Source: CAVPWP01 sp963709395
GTDB taxonomy: Bacteria; Pseudomonadota; Alphaproteobacteria; Rhodobacterales; Rhodobacteraceae
Length of the DNA: 64,000 bases
Direction: 5' to 3'
Assembly (NCBI GenBank): GCA_963709395.1
Contig: CAVPWP010000013.1
Location: forward strand, 189,297-253,296
Shown here: positions 9,009-17,482 of the stretch, in pieces
Position numbering within the stretch: position 1 is the stretch's first letter
Layout of the letters: each line of letters opens with the position of its first letter
Made by a program: the position numbers and the translations under genes
Notes under the pieces: model-generated
Database searches by the model: none
The model's input: the letters and a program-made list of their open reading frames with translations, nothing else
What the model was told of the DNA's origin: nothing

Positions 9009-9995
9009 TCAGCCACGCCGCCTGCGCCCTTCGCGCCCGCCGCCACGGCCGCTGCTGCGCCCGCCCGCGGCGCTGGCTTCGGCGAAGGGCACGCCGGCCT
9101 GCACCTGTTCGAGCACCCGCGCAAAGCGGATCCAGTCGCCGCCGTTGGGATCGTGGTCCATCAGGAAGTTGGCGGCGCGGATCGCCTCCATCTCGACCGG
9201 GCGGACGGGGTTCATGATCGCGCTGGTCATGCCCGCGCCGATGGCCATGGGCAGGAAGGCCGCGTTGACGCCGTGGCGGTTCGGCAACCCGAACGAGATG
9301 TTCGAGGCGCCGCAGGTGGTGTTGACGCCCAGTTCCTCGCGCAGGCGGCGGACAAGGGCGAAGACCTGCCGCCCCGCCGTCGCCATCGCACCGACCGGCA
9401 TCACCAGCGGATCGACGACGATGTCATGCGCCGGGATGCCATGGTCAGCGGCGCGTTCCACGATCCGCTTGGCCACCGCGAAGCGTACGTCGGGGTCTTC
9501 CGAGATGCCGGTCTCGTCGTTCGAGATCGCGACGACCGGCAGCCTGTACTTGGCGACCAGCGGCAGGATCGCCTCCATCTTCTCGTCCTCGCCGGTGGTC
9601 GAGTTGATCAGCGGCCGGCCCTCGACGACCTCGAGCGCGGCCTCGATCGCACCCGTGACCGAGGAGTCGATGCAGAGCGGCACATCGGTGATCGCCTGCA
9701 CGCGGGTCACAAGCTCGCGCATCAGCGGGGGTTCGACGAAGTTGTTGTCGGCATAGCGCGGGTCTTCGGCCATCTTGTTCTTGAAGACCGCGCCCGAGTT
9801 CACGTCGAGCACCATCGCGCCGCAGGCCACCTGTTCCAGCGCGTCGCGTTCCACCGTCGAGAAATCGCCCGCTTCGAGTTCCGCGTTCAGTTTCGAGCGT
9901 CCCGAAGGATTGATGCGTTCGCCGATGACGCAGAACGGTTCGTCGAAGCCGATCACGACGGTCTTCGTTTTCGACTCGATGACAGTGCGGGTCAT
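9009..9995 (-). CDS. Methyltetrahydrofolate:corrinoid methyltransferase (pterin-binding, DHPS-like)
   Basis: 328 residues of the pterin-binding TIM-barrel family shared by the MetH methyl-THF domain, AcsE and MtgA. Visible features are CVIGERINPSGRSKL at the barrel start, GAMVLDVNSG, VPLCIDSS, PLINSTTGEDEK, and NTTCGASNISFGLPNRHG near the end. It should move the methyl group of 5-methyl-THF to cobalamin. It is too short to carry homocysteine- or B12-binding domains. The ATG at 9995 overlaps the stop of the HAD gene (ATGA). The C-terminal tail is Gly/Arg-rich (RGGGREGRRRRG), resembling that of the RACo-like protein. Confidence 0.88.
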   Translation of the reverse strand: MTRTVIESKTKTVVIGFDEPFCVIGERINPSGRSKLNAELEAGDFSTVERDALEQVACGAMVLDVNSGAVFKNKMAEDPRYADNNFVEPPLMRELVTRVQAITDVPLCIDSSVTGAIEAALEVVEGRPLINSTTGEDEKMEAILPLVAKYRLPVVAISNDETGISEDPDVRFAVAKRIVERAADHGIPAHDIVVDPLVMPVGAMATAGRQVFALVRRLREELGVNTTCGASNISFGLPNRHGVNAAFLPMAIGAGMTSAIMNPVRPVEMEAIRAANFLMDHDPNGGDWIRFARVLEQVQAGVPFAEASAAGGRSSGRGGGREGRRRRG

Positions 9996-10651
9996 GCAGG
10001 CACTCCTTTGAGGCGGTCCAGAATCGGCTCGAGCGCCGTGTCCGTGAAATCGGTGATGGTCGCAACCGCGCCCAGGGCAAGAAGTTCGGACGCGGGCAGG
10101 GTCGAGGTCACGCCCACCACGGGTATGCCTGCGGCCACGGCGGCGGCAAGGCCCGAGGGGCTGTCCTCGAAGGCAAGGGCATCGGTCGCGGCGACGCCCA
10201 ACCGGTCGAGCGCGGCGAGATAGGGGTCGGGGTGGGGTTTGCCGCGCGGGCATTCCTCTCCGCTGATCACGACCTCGAAATGATGACGCAGGCCGATGGC
10301 CCGAAGCATGACGTCGGCATTGTCGGGGGGCGCGTTTGTGACCACCGCGCGCGCCCAGCCTTCGGCCGACGCGCGGTCAAGCATCGCGCCCACGCCCGGC
10401 ATCGCCGGATAGGGCCGGGGCAGGCGGCGGCGAAACTCGGCTTCCTTGTCCTCCGACAGGCCCGCGGGGTCCGGGTGGTCGGGGATCGTCTCGGCGAAAT
10501 AGTCCGCATTCAGCCGCCCGTGGATGCGCGCGCGGTAGTGCGCCTCGTCCACGGTGATGCCGAAGGGCGCCATGAGATCGGCGAAGACCGCACAATGGAT
10601 GCGGTCGGTATCAAGCATCGTTCCGTCGAGGTCGAGCAGAAGGGCGGGCAA
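9992..10651 (-). CDS. HAD-superfamily phosphatase (CbbY/beta-phosphoglucomutase-like)
   Basis: 219 residues with HAD motif I ALLLDLDGTMLDTD (nucleophile and acid Asp), motif II VVTNAPPDN, motif III Lys in ECPRGKPHPDPYL, and motif IV LAFEDSPSGLAA. The cap is helical, as in the CbbY/Gph group. It is embedded between metF and the pterin methyltransferase with a four-base overlap to the latter. A role in removing a damaged or inhibitory phosphorylated metabolite of that pathway is possible, but this is inference from position. Confidence 0.82.
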   Translation of the reverse strand: MPALLLDLDGTMLDTDRIHCAVFADLMAPFGITVDEAHYRARIHGRLNADYFAETIPDHPDPAGLSEDKEAEFRRRLPRPYPAMPGVGAMLDRASAEGWARAVVTNAPPDNADVMLRAIGLRHHFEVVISGEECPRGKPHPDPYLAALDRLGVAATDALAFEDSPSGLAAAVAAGIPVVGVTSTLPASELLALGAVATITDFTDTALEPILDRLKGVPA

Positions 10652-10705
10652 GGCGGGTCCTTTTCAAGGGCCTGTTCGAAGGTGGGTTCAGGGGCTGGTT
10701 CGGTC

Positions 10706-11633
10706 TCAGGCGATCTCGCGGCGGGCAGTCGCGCCGCCCTGTTCTTTCGCCCATCCTGCGGTCGCCCCGATCCCGCCCAGCGGGAAGAGGTGAAGCTGCG
10801 CGATGGGGAACTCGGGATCGGCGGCCTTCATCGCCTGCAACTCGGCCACAAGCTCGGTCGGCTCGTAGGGCATGACAAGCTTTGTGACGTCCATCGCGCG
10901 TTTCTGCAGGACCCGCAGGGAGGGGCCGACGCCGCAGGCGATGGCGAATTTCAGAAGCGTCTGCAGCTTCGCAGGGCCGGCGATGCCCAGGTGTACGGGA
11001 AGGTCGACGCCCTCGGCGCGCAGACGCCGGGTCCAGGCGACTACAGGGGCGGCCTCGAAGGCGAATTGCGTCACGATGGCCATCTCGGCATCAGTCCGGT
11101 CGCGGAATGCCTGCTTCCAGCGCAGCGCGTCCATCACGGCGCGGTCGCCTCCGTCGGGGTCGATATCGCGGTTGCCCTCGGGGTGGCCCGCGACATGAAG
11201 GCGGGTGAAGCCCGCGCGGTCGAAAAGGCCGGTTTCCAGAAGCTGCATGGACGAATGGAACGCCCCTGCCGGCGCGGAAACACCGCCGGCCAGCACAAGC
11301 GCCTGCGTGACGCCCGCCTCGCCCTGATAGCGGGCGATCCAGTCGGCAAGCATCGCCTCGTCTGCGATGATGCGGGCCGGGAAATGCGGCATCACGGCAT
11401 AGCCATCGGTGGCAAGCCGCGCGGCGGTCGCCACCATCTCGTCGATCGGGGTGCCGTCGATATGGGCGATGTAGACGCGGGTGCCCTGCGGCAGGATCGC
11501 GCGGAAATCCTCGACCTTCGCGGCGGTGCGCGGCATCACCTCGATCGAGTATCCGTCAAGCATGTCCGACAAGCGCGCCGGTCTTTGGCCCGGCGGGGGC
11601 AGCGTCCTTGCGGCGAAAGTTCAACAGCGCCAT
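10706..11633 (-). CDS. metF: Methylenetetrahydrofolate reductase (apparent +1 frameshift near 11571-11573)
   Basis: Reduces 5,10-methylene-THF to 5-methyl-THF, the methyl donor used by the neighbouring pterin methyltransferase. The body shows the MetF flavin barrel: SIEVMPRTAAKVEDF, GYAVMPHFPARII, ALVLAGG, RLHVAGHPEGNRDI and ETPIV-like TQFAFEAAPVVAW. Read without correction, the only start for this frame is TTG at 11572. Upstream, an ATG at 11633 with a GGGAGG ribosome site begins MALLNFRRKDAAPAG and runs into a stop just past 11571. Removing one base there joins the two parts into a 308-residue protein of normal length. Confidence 0.87.
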
Positions 11634-11659
11634 GAGCGCCTCCCTGGCTGTGCGGGCCG

Positions 11660-11956
11660 TCAGGCCCATCCGTCCTGCGCGATCAGCGCCTTCAGACGCG
11701 CGTCGTCGTACTCGGCATCGAGCCGCGCCGCCGCCGTCTGTGCCACCTCTTCGGGATCGCCCGCCACCTCGACCGGTGCCGCCTTGCGCCATTCGGCGAG
11801 GTAGGCGTCGCTGTCGCGTGCGCCGGCCTTCATCGCCGCCCGGTCGATCGCCTGCTCGAACCGCTCGGGCAGGGGAATCTTGATGCCCCGCCGGCCCTTG
11901 CCGACGATGACCTGTGCGGGAATGTCCCGCCAGTAGACGATGGTCAGATCGGGCAT
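11660..11956 (-). CDS. Virulence-factor family small protein (PF13769 type)
   Basis: 98 residues beginning MPDLTIVYWRDIPAQVIVGKGR, with an AAAAGGACG ribosome site before the ATG at 11956. The conserved opening (YWRDIPAQV) and the acidic helical C-terminus match the small proteins annotated as 'virulence factor' that sit beside metF in many Rhodobacteraceae. No biochemical function is established to my knowledge. It is the first gene of the leftward cluster and therefore probably belongs functionally to methyl-group metabolism. Confidence 0.72.
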   Translation of the reverse strand: MPDLTIVYWRDIPAQVIVGKGRRGIKIPLPERFEQAIDRAAMKAGARDSDAYLAEWRKAAPVEVAGDPEEVAQTAAARLDAEYDDARLKALIAQDGWA

Positions 11957-12069
11957 GGCCGCGTCCTTTTCCCTGATCTTCTCTACGCCGCCGCGCACAA
12001 ACCGCCCGGTGCGAATTCGACATCCCGCATGGCGCGAGCGACCTCGGCATTCCCGGCACGCTTGTTTTA

Positions 12070-12105
12070 GTGGCCTCCCGAAGGCCCCGCCAGCGCCAGG
12101 GCCAC
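12070..12105 (-). other. Stable hairpin in the leader of the metF cluster
   Basis: GTGGCC at one side and GGCCAC at the other close a GC-rich stem with a possible inner stem (GGCC-TTCGGGA-GGCC on the minus strand). It lies 114 bp upstream of the first gene of the leftward cluster. There is no T-run, so it is not a simple terminator. It does not match the SAM-II or SAH riboswitch motifs I know. Confidence 0.3.
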
Positions 12106-12238
12106 GAAAAATCCTCATGATGGTTATGAAGGGAGCGGTGCGGACGCGGGAGGGACGGTTATCAGGAGCGAATGACACAAGGCTTGATCCGGAGGGTCAG
12201 GCTACATACTCTGAACATAACTTGAGTTGGAGGGCGTC

Positions 12239-13354
12239 ATGCCGCCCGAGCGTCCCGATGGTGCGGGCGCGTTCCCGAAACCGGTCGAGCCGACCGCGCC
12301 AGTGCTACCGGATCCCGCCGAACTTTATGCGGCGCTCGATCTGGGTACGAACAGTTGCAGGATGTTGATTGCCCAGCCCAAGGGCAATCAATTCCATGTC
12401 GTTGACAGCTTCTCGAAATCGGTGCGGCTTGGCGCCGGGCTCGAATCGTCGGGCCATCTGTCGCGCGGCGGGATGCTGCGCACCGTGCAGGCGCTCAAGA
12501 TCTGTCAGCGCAAGCTGGAAAAGCACGATGTCTCGCGGATGCGGCTGGTCGCGACCGAGGCCTGCCGGCGTGCGGTCAACGCGGGCGCCTTCATCGACGA
12601 AGTGCGCCGTGAGACCGGGCTCGCGCTCGAGATCATCGAACCCGAGGAGGAGGCGCGGCTTGCCGTGATCTCCTGCGCGCCTCTGGTCTCGACCAGGACC
12701 GAGCAGCTTCTCGTCGTGGATATCGGCGGCGGCTCGACCGAGCTTGTCTGGATCGACCTCAGCCGCGTGCCGCGCCATGACCGTCCGCGCGCGATCATGC
12801 GGCTGCACGCCGGGTTCAAGCCGGTGGACGGCTCGCCCTTTCCGGCGGCGCGGGTGGTCGACTGGATCTCGGTGCCGCTCGGCGTGGCGACGCTGCGCGA
12901 GCAGTTCGACGACGTGCGCGACGACGCTGCGCGCTTTGCCCTGATGAGCTGGTTCTTCGAGGAAAACCTTTCGGAATTCTCGCCTTACGCGGCCGAGCAG
13001 ACGCGCGAGGGGTTCCAGATCATCGGCACCTCTGGAACGGTCACGACCGTTGCGGCCAGCCACCTCGGCCTGCGCCGCTATGACCGCAACAAGGTCGACG
13101 GGCTGCGCATGACCTCGGACCAGATCGACCGGGTGATCCGGGAATACCTGACCCTCGGTCCCGAAGGCCGGCGGACGGACCCCCGCATCGGGCGCGACCG
13201 TCACACGCTGATCATGTCGGGGGCCGCGATTCTGCAGGCGCTCTTGCGGATCTGGCCGACCGACCGGCTGTCGGTGGCCGACCGCGGCCTGCGCGAGGGC
13301 CTGCTTTATGCGCAGATGTCAGCGGACGGGGTGCTCGACGACGGACCCTATTGA
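12239..13354 (+). CDS. Exopolyphosphatase / guanosine pentaphosphate phosphatase family
   Basis: 371 residues of the Ppx/GppA ASKHA fold. The phosphate-1 loop is YAALDLGTNSCRMLIA, the second nucleotide-binding loop is LLVVDIGGGSTELVWID, and GTSGTVTTVAA follows. It hydrolyses polyphosphate or pppGpp; sequence alone does not decide which. The ATG at 12239 is chosen because TTGGAGGGC precedes it. rlmE follows after 46 bp, a common pairing in this family of bacteria. Confidence 0.88.
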   Translation: MPPERPDGAGAFPKPVEPTAPVLPDPAELYAALDLGTNSCRMLIAQPKGNQFHVVDSFSKSVRLGAGLESSGHLSRGGMLRTVQALKICQRKLEKHDVSRMRLVATEACRRAVNAGAFIDEVRRETGLALEIIEPEEEARLAVISCAPLVSTRTEQLLVVDIGGGSTELVWIDLSRVPRHDRPRAIMRLHAGFKPVDGSPFPAARVVDWISVPLGVATLREQFDDVRDDAARFALMSWFFEENLSEFSPYAAEQTREGFQIIGTSGTVTTVAASHLGLRRYDRNKVDGLRMTSDQIDRVIREYLTLGPEGRRTDPRIGRDRHTLIMSGAAILQALLRIWPTDRLSVADRGLREGLLYAQMSADGVLDDGPY

Positions 13355-13400
13355 CGGCAGGTCCTATTGACGGCGGCTGCTACTCGGGGCAGGGCAGGGC

Positions 13401-14117
13401 ATGGCGAAGAAACCCGACGAAAAAGGCTCCAGCGGGCGCGGGCAGCGCGACCTCAGGGTCAAGGTCAAGACCGCGCGGGGGCGCAAGCTCTCGTCGACGC
13501 GCTGGCTCGAACGACAGCTCAACGACCCCTATGTGCGCCGCGCGCGGGCCGAGGGGTATCGCGGGCGCGCGGCGTTCAAGATCCTCGAACTCGACGACCG
13601 GTACGGCTTTCTCAAACCCGGCGCGCGGGTCGTCGACCTTGGCTGCGCACCGGGCGGCTGGTGCCAGGTGGCGGTCCAGCGCGTGAACGCCCTGGGCGAG
13701 AAGTCGGGCAAGCCCGTTGGCACCGTTCTGGGTGTCGACCTCCAGGCGGTCGAGCCGATCGCGGGGGCCGAGATCCACCAGCTCGATTTCATGGCCGACG
13801 GCGCCGACGAGGCGGTGAAAGGCTGGCTCGGCGGACGGGCCGACGTGGTGATGTCGGACATGGCGGCGGCCTCCTCGGGGCACAAGGCCACGGACCACCT
13901 TCGCATCGTGGCGCTTTGCGAGGCGGCGGCGCACCTTGCCTTCGACGTGCTCGAGCCCGGGGGCACCTTCGTGGCCAAAGTGTTGCAGGGCGGGGCCGAG
14001 GACAGCCTTCAGACCGAGCTCAAGCGCCGGTTCGAAAAGGTGTCGAACGTCAAGCCGCCGGCCTCGCGCGCGGACAGTTCCGAGAAATTCGTCGTGGCGA
14101 CCGGGTTTCGCGGTTAA
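13401..14117 (+). CDS. rlmE: 23S rRNA (uridine2552-2'-O)-methyltransferase
   Basis: 238 residues of the FtsJ/RrmJ family, which methylates U2552 in the peptidyl-transferase A-loop during late 50S assembly. The N-terminal RSAYKL-like motif reads GRAAFKILELDDRYGFLKPG. The SAM-binding motif is VVDLGCAPGGWCQVA. The K-D-K-E tetrad residues fall in AAFKI, VVMSDMAAASSGH and FVAKVLQGG. The basic N-terminal extension is normal for alphaproteobacteria. The stop overlaps the end of the convergent RHH gene by four bases. Confidence 0.93.
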   Translation: MAKKPDEKGSSGRGQRDLRVKVKTARGRKLSSTRWLERQLNDPYVRRARAEGYRGRAAFKILELDDRYGFLKPGARVVDLGCAPGGWCQVAVQRVNALGEKSGKPVGTVLGVDLQAVEPIAGAEIHQLDFMADGADEAVKGWLGGRADVVMSDMAAASSGHKATDHLRIVALCEAAAHLAFDVLEPGGTFVAKVLQGGAEDSLQTELKRRFEKVSNVKPPASRADSSEKFVVATGFRG

Positions 14118-14342
14118 CCGCCCAGACGTTTCAGCACATAGACCCGGATGGCCGAGGCCAGGCCGCGCCCGGTGCCCTCGCTCTTCATCAATTTCGGCCG
14201 CCAGGTCATTGATCGCGCGTCCATCTTCGGCGGCGATGCGGCGGAAGGCGGCCCAGAATTCCGCCTCGAGCGAGACCGACGTGCGGTGACCCCTGAGCGT
14301 CAGCGAATGCTTTTCAGGGCGTCCGCCATCGCGCCCGCTCAC
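14114..14342 (-). CDS. Ribbon-helix-helix domain protein (apparent +1 frameshift near 14177-14180)
   Basis: A small RHH_4-family DNA-binding-like protein: residues from about 12 read SLTLRGHRTSVSLEAEFW, the usual beta-strand plus helix, then AINDLAAEIDEERG. After a run of three Gs the frame leaves the family; deleting one G restores GRGLASAIRVYVLKRLGG and a stop at 14114. The corrected length is 75 residues. The start is GTG at 14342, overlapping the DUF4169 stop (GTGA). The order fumC - DUF4169 - RHH with overlaps suggests one transcript. Confidence 0.75.
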
Positions 14343-14536
14343 GCGCCGTCGTCCTCGTCGATCCCCCGGCGGTGGCCGTCAAGGCGCGCGGCGTCCTGTT
14401 TGGCGCGGGCCTCGTCGAGGTTGCGGTCGGCCTTGGTGCGGCCGTGCTTGGCGGCATTCGCCTCGGCGGCCGCGCGGGCCCGGACACGGGCCCGGTCCTT
14501 GCGCGCCTGGTTCAGGTTGACGACCTTTCCGGTCAT
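14339..14536 (-). CDS. DUF4169 family protein
   Basis: 65 residues, very basic and almost entirely helical: MTGKVVNLNQARKDRARVRA then repeated A/R/K. This is the DUF4169 pattern, seen next to fumC in Rhodobacteraceae. The ATG overlaps the fumC stop and the stop overlaps the RHH start, so translation is probably coupled. Function unknown. Confidence 0.78.
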   Translation of the reverse strand: MTGKVVNLNQARKDRARVRARAAAEANAAKHGRTKADRNLDEARAKQDAARLDGHRRGIDEDDGA

Positions 14537-15928
14537 TCCTTCGGCCCGATCATGTCTTCGGGGCGCACCACGCGGTCGAAGGTCTCGGCGTCGACATAGC
14601 CCAGGCGGATCGCCTCTTCCTTGAGGGTGGTGCCGTTCTGATGCGCGGTCTTGGCCACCTTGGTGGCCGCGTCATAGCCGATCGTCGGCGCCAGCGCGGT
14701 CACCAGCATCAGCGATTCCTTCATCAGCCGGTCGATGCGCGCGACGTTGGCTTTCGTGCCCACCACCATGTTGTCGGTGAAACTGCCCGCCGCGTCGCCC
14801 AGAAGCTGCATGGATTGCAGCACGTTGTAGGACATCATCGGGTTGTAGACGTTGAGCTCGAAATGCCCCTGTGATCCGGCGAAGCCCACCGCCGCGTCGT
14901 TGCCCATGACATGGGCGCAGACCATCGTCAGCGCCTCGGCCTGCGTCGGGTTCACCTTGCCCGGCATGATCGACGACCCGGGCTCGTTTTCCGGCAGGAT
15001 CAGTTCGCCCAGACCCGAGCGCGGGCCCGATCCCAGAAGCCGCATGTCGTTGGCGATCTTGAAGAGGCTTGCCGCCACCGTCTTGAGCGCGCCCGAGAAC
15101 ATGACCATCGCGTCATGCGCGGCCAGCGCCTCGAACTTGTTGGGCGCGGTGACGAAGGGCAGGCCGGTGATGGCGGCGATTTCGGCGGCGACCTTCTCGG
15201 CAAACCCCTTGCGGGTGTTGAGGCCGGTGCCAACGGCCGTGCCGCCCTGCGCAAGCTCGTAGATATCGGGCAGGCATGCTTCGACACGGTCGATCCCCTT
15301 GGCGACCTGATGTGCATAGCCGCCGAATTCCTGGCCCAGCGTCAGCGGCGTGGCGTCCTGCGTGTGGGTGCGGCCGATCTTGATGATATCGGCGAATTCC
15401 GCCGACTTCGCCTCCAGCGCGGCATGAAGCTTGCGCAGACCGGGCAGAAGCGTGTCGCGGGCCATCATCGCGATGGCGACATGCATCGCCGTCGGGAAGG
15501 TGTCGTTCGAGGACTGGCCCATGTTCACATGGTCGTTCGGATGCACCGGCGTCTTCGAGCCCATCACGCCACCCAGCATCTCGATCGCGCGGTTCGAGAT
15601 CACCTCGTTGGCGTTCATGTTCGACTGGGTGCCCGACCCGGTCTGCCAGACCACCAGCGGAAAGTTGTCGTCGAACCGGCCGTCGATCACCTCGGTCGCG
15701 GCGGCCGAGATGGCGTCGGCCGAGGTCGGGCGCAAGATCGCCCTGGGCGCGGTTCACGGCGGCGCAGGCCTTCTTGATGACGCCAAGCGCGCGGATGATC
15801 GCGACGGGCTGCCGTTCCCAGCCGATCGGGAAATTCATGATCGACCGCTGGGTCTGCGCGCCCCAGTACTTGTCGGCGGGCACCTCGAGGGGGCCGAAGC
15901 TGTCGGTCTCGGTGCGGGTCTTTGTCAT
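14533..15928 (-). CDS. fumC: Class II fumarate hydratase (apparent +1 frameshift near 15734-15736)
   Basis: Converts fumarate to malate in the TCA cycle; iron-independent. The N-terminus MTKTRTETDSFGPLEVPADK has a GGAGG ribosome site. Signatures include GSGTQSNMNANEV, PVHPNDHVNMGQSSNDTFPT, and the fumarase/aspartase signature GSSIMPGKVNPTQAE. The frame breaks at the minus-strand sequence gatcttgcgcccgacc: removing one base links AVNRAQGDL to RPTSADAISAAA and gives 464 residues, normal for FumC. It is first in a leftward fumC-DUF4169-RHH group. Confidence 0.93.
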
Positions 15929-16062
15929 CGCTGTCCTCCGTGCTTGGCGACAGCTATAGGCAGGCGTCCGCAGCGGCGCAATCGCCGGGAAACCGTGTTG
16001 GCGCAAACAGCCCGCCACTTTTGTCTTGGGTCAGATATCCTTGGGAAGCGCAGGCGCCGGGG

Positions 16063-16647
16063 TCAGGTCAGGCGCCGGGCGAAGGCGTTGCGGAACTGCG
16101 GATGCGAGGTCATCAGAAGGCTCAGCGCGGTCTTCATCGTGTTGAAGCTGTCGCCGTAGAAATAGAACACCGCCTTGTCGCCCAGATCCTCGGAGCCCTG
16201 GTAGATCGCTTCGGCCCCAAGCGCATCCGTGCAGGCCTCGAGCAGGTCGAGCGCGGCCTCCTCGTCGGTGATGCCGTCGCGCCGGTCAAGGTAGAGGCCC
16301 AGACCTTCGGTCCTGCCGAAAACGTGGCGCAGCCCGGTTTCGGTGAACTGGATCGACGACCCCACGGGCGCGTCGAGGTCTTCCAGAAGGCTGGCGATGG
16401 TCTTCAGGGCGCGGGGATGCAAGGTGACGAGGGCAAAGAAGATGTCGAGCCCCTCGACCTCGCCGTCGCGGCCGCGCCGCACTCCGGTGCCCGTGACCTG
16501 GCCAAGCCCCAGCGACCGGACCCGCCGGTCGAGCGGCCGGGCGAAGGCCACGTCCGCGTCGGTGCGCCCGATCTTCACCGGAAGCGATGCCTCGGCAAGG
16601 TGGCTGGGGCCGCGGAAGATCTTGGGCTTGAAGGCGCGCAGAAGCAT
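16063..16647 (-). CDS. Conserved hypothetical protein
   Basis: 194 residues starting MLLRAFKPKIFRGPSHLAEA. It has alternating hydrophobic/charged stretches, no signal peptide and no clear transmembrane helix; the middle reads GLDIFFALVTLHPRALKTIA and the end NTMKTALSLLMTSHPQFRNAF. Codon use fits the neighbours, so it is probably a real gene, but I recognise no domain. It lies between fumC and the exported VPLPA-CTERM gene, on its own. Confidence 0.55.
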   Translation of the reverse strand: MLLRAFKPKIFRGPSHLAEASLPVKIGRTDADVAFARPLDRRVRSLGLGQVTGTGVRRGRDGEVEGLDIFFALVTLHPRALKTIASLLEDLDAPVGSSIQFTETGLRHVFGRTEGLGLYLDRRDGITDEEAALDLLEACTDALGAEAIYQGSEDLGDKAVFYFYGDSFNTMKTALSLLMTSHPQFRNAFARRLT

Positions 16648-16860
16648 GGGCGATTCGACTTTTGCAGGTTTGGTGAACCAAGTTTGAGCAGCGGTTTGTG
16701 GCGATTTGGCGGCAAGGGTGGCCCGCCCGCGAAACTTTCCCGATGCAACCGGAGCGTGACGCAACGTCCCGGCCGATTTCACGCGGTTCGCCATCGATTC
16801 GTCGCAATCGGGGTGTTTGGAGTGCGCATCGAACGCACACCTTAACCAGGAGACGAAAGT

Positions 16861-17436
16861 ATGAGACGAGTATTGAGATCGCTGGCCGCAACCGCTGCGA
16901 TCTGCGTGTCCATGGGCGCCGCAACGGTGGCTTCGGCCGCCACCATCAACCAATTCAACAAGACCACCAATGACGGCGTGTTCACGCTGTCGCAGGCGCA
17001 GGCCGACTTCCTTGGGTATTCGGATGCGAGGTTCATCGGCTTCTACCGAGTCCGCGAGGGGAACGGCACCACGTTCAATGACGGAGATACGTTCAACGTC
17101 ACGACGATGTTCAACTCGGTGACAAGCAACGCCAGCAAGATCCTGGCCTTTCTCAACGGCGAGAATCCGGGCCTGACCTACACCGGCGGCTATCTCGATC
17201 CGCTGGGCCAAACCACTGTCGGCGAGGACAATTCCTACACGGCAGGCGTTGCGTTCCTCTTCGGCGAGAACGCCGGAAACATCGTTTTCCGCGGAAGCAG
17301 CACCTACAATGGCGGCCAGAGCAGGGGCGATTTCGACCTTGTCGTCCCTTCGGCCGTTCCGCTGCCCGCAGCCGCCTGGATGCTGATCGCCGGACTTGGC
17401 GGTCTGGCGGCGTTCGCACGGCGCAAGGCGGCCTGA
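16861..17436 (+). CDS. Exported VPLPA-CTERM sorting-domain protein
   Basis: 191 residues. Residues 1-26 are a Sec signal peptide ending ASA. A beta-rich body of about 130 residues follows, rich in Asn, Thr and Gly and with no cysteine. The C-terminus is the tripartite sorting signal: VPLPA, a hydrophobic helix (AAWMLIAGLGGLAAFA) and a basic end (RRKAA). This is the VPLPA-CTERM form of the exosortase signal, implying membrane anchoring, cleavage by an exosortase and surface or EPS delivery. No exosortase gene is in this window. A strong terminator follows. Confidence 0.85.
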   Translation: MRRVLRSLAATAAICVSMGAATVASAATINQFNKTTNDGVFTLSQAQADFLGYSDARFIGFYRVREGNGTTFNDGDTFNVTTMFNSVTSNASKILAFLNGENPGLTYTGGYLDPLGQTTVGEDNSYTAGVAFLFGENAGNIVFRGSSTYNGGQSRGDFDLVVPSAVPLPAAAWMLIAGLGGLAAFARRKAA

Positions 17437-17460
17437 GACCCCAACCAGCGCAACGAGACC

Positions 17461-17482
17461 GGGCGCCCTCGGGCGCCCGTTT
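17461..17482 (+). terminator. Intrinsic terminator after the VPLPA-CTERM gene
   Basis: GGGCGCCC-TC-GGGCGCCC forms a perfect 8-bp stem at 17461-17478, followed by GTTTTC. It lies 24 bp after the stop of the exported protein gene. Confidence 0.85.

Noticed and set aside
11957..12238. SAM-II, SAH or cobalamin riboswitch upstream of the metF cluster
   Set aside because: The conserved cores of these classes, including the B12-box, are not present; only a generic hairpin is seen.
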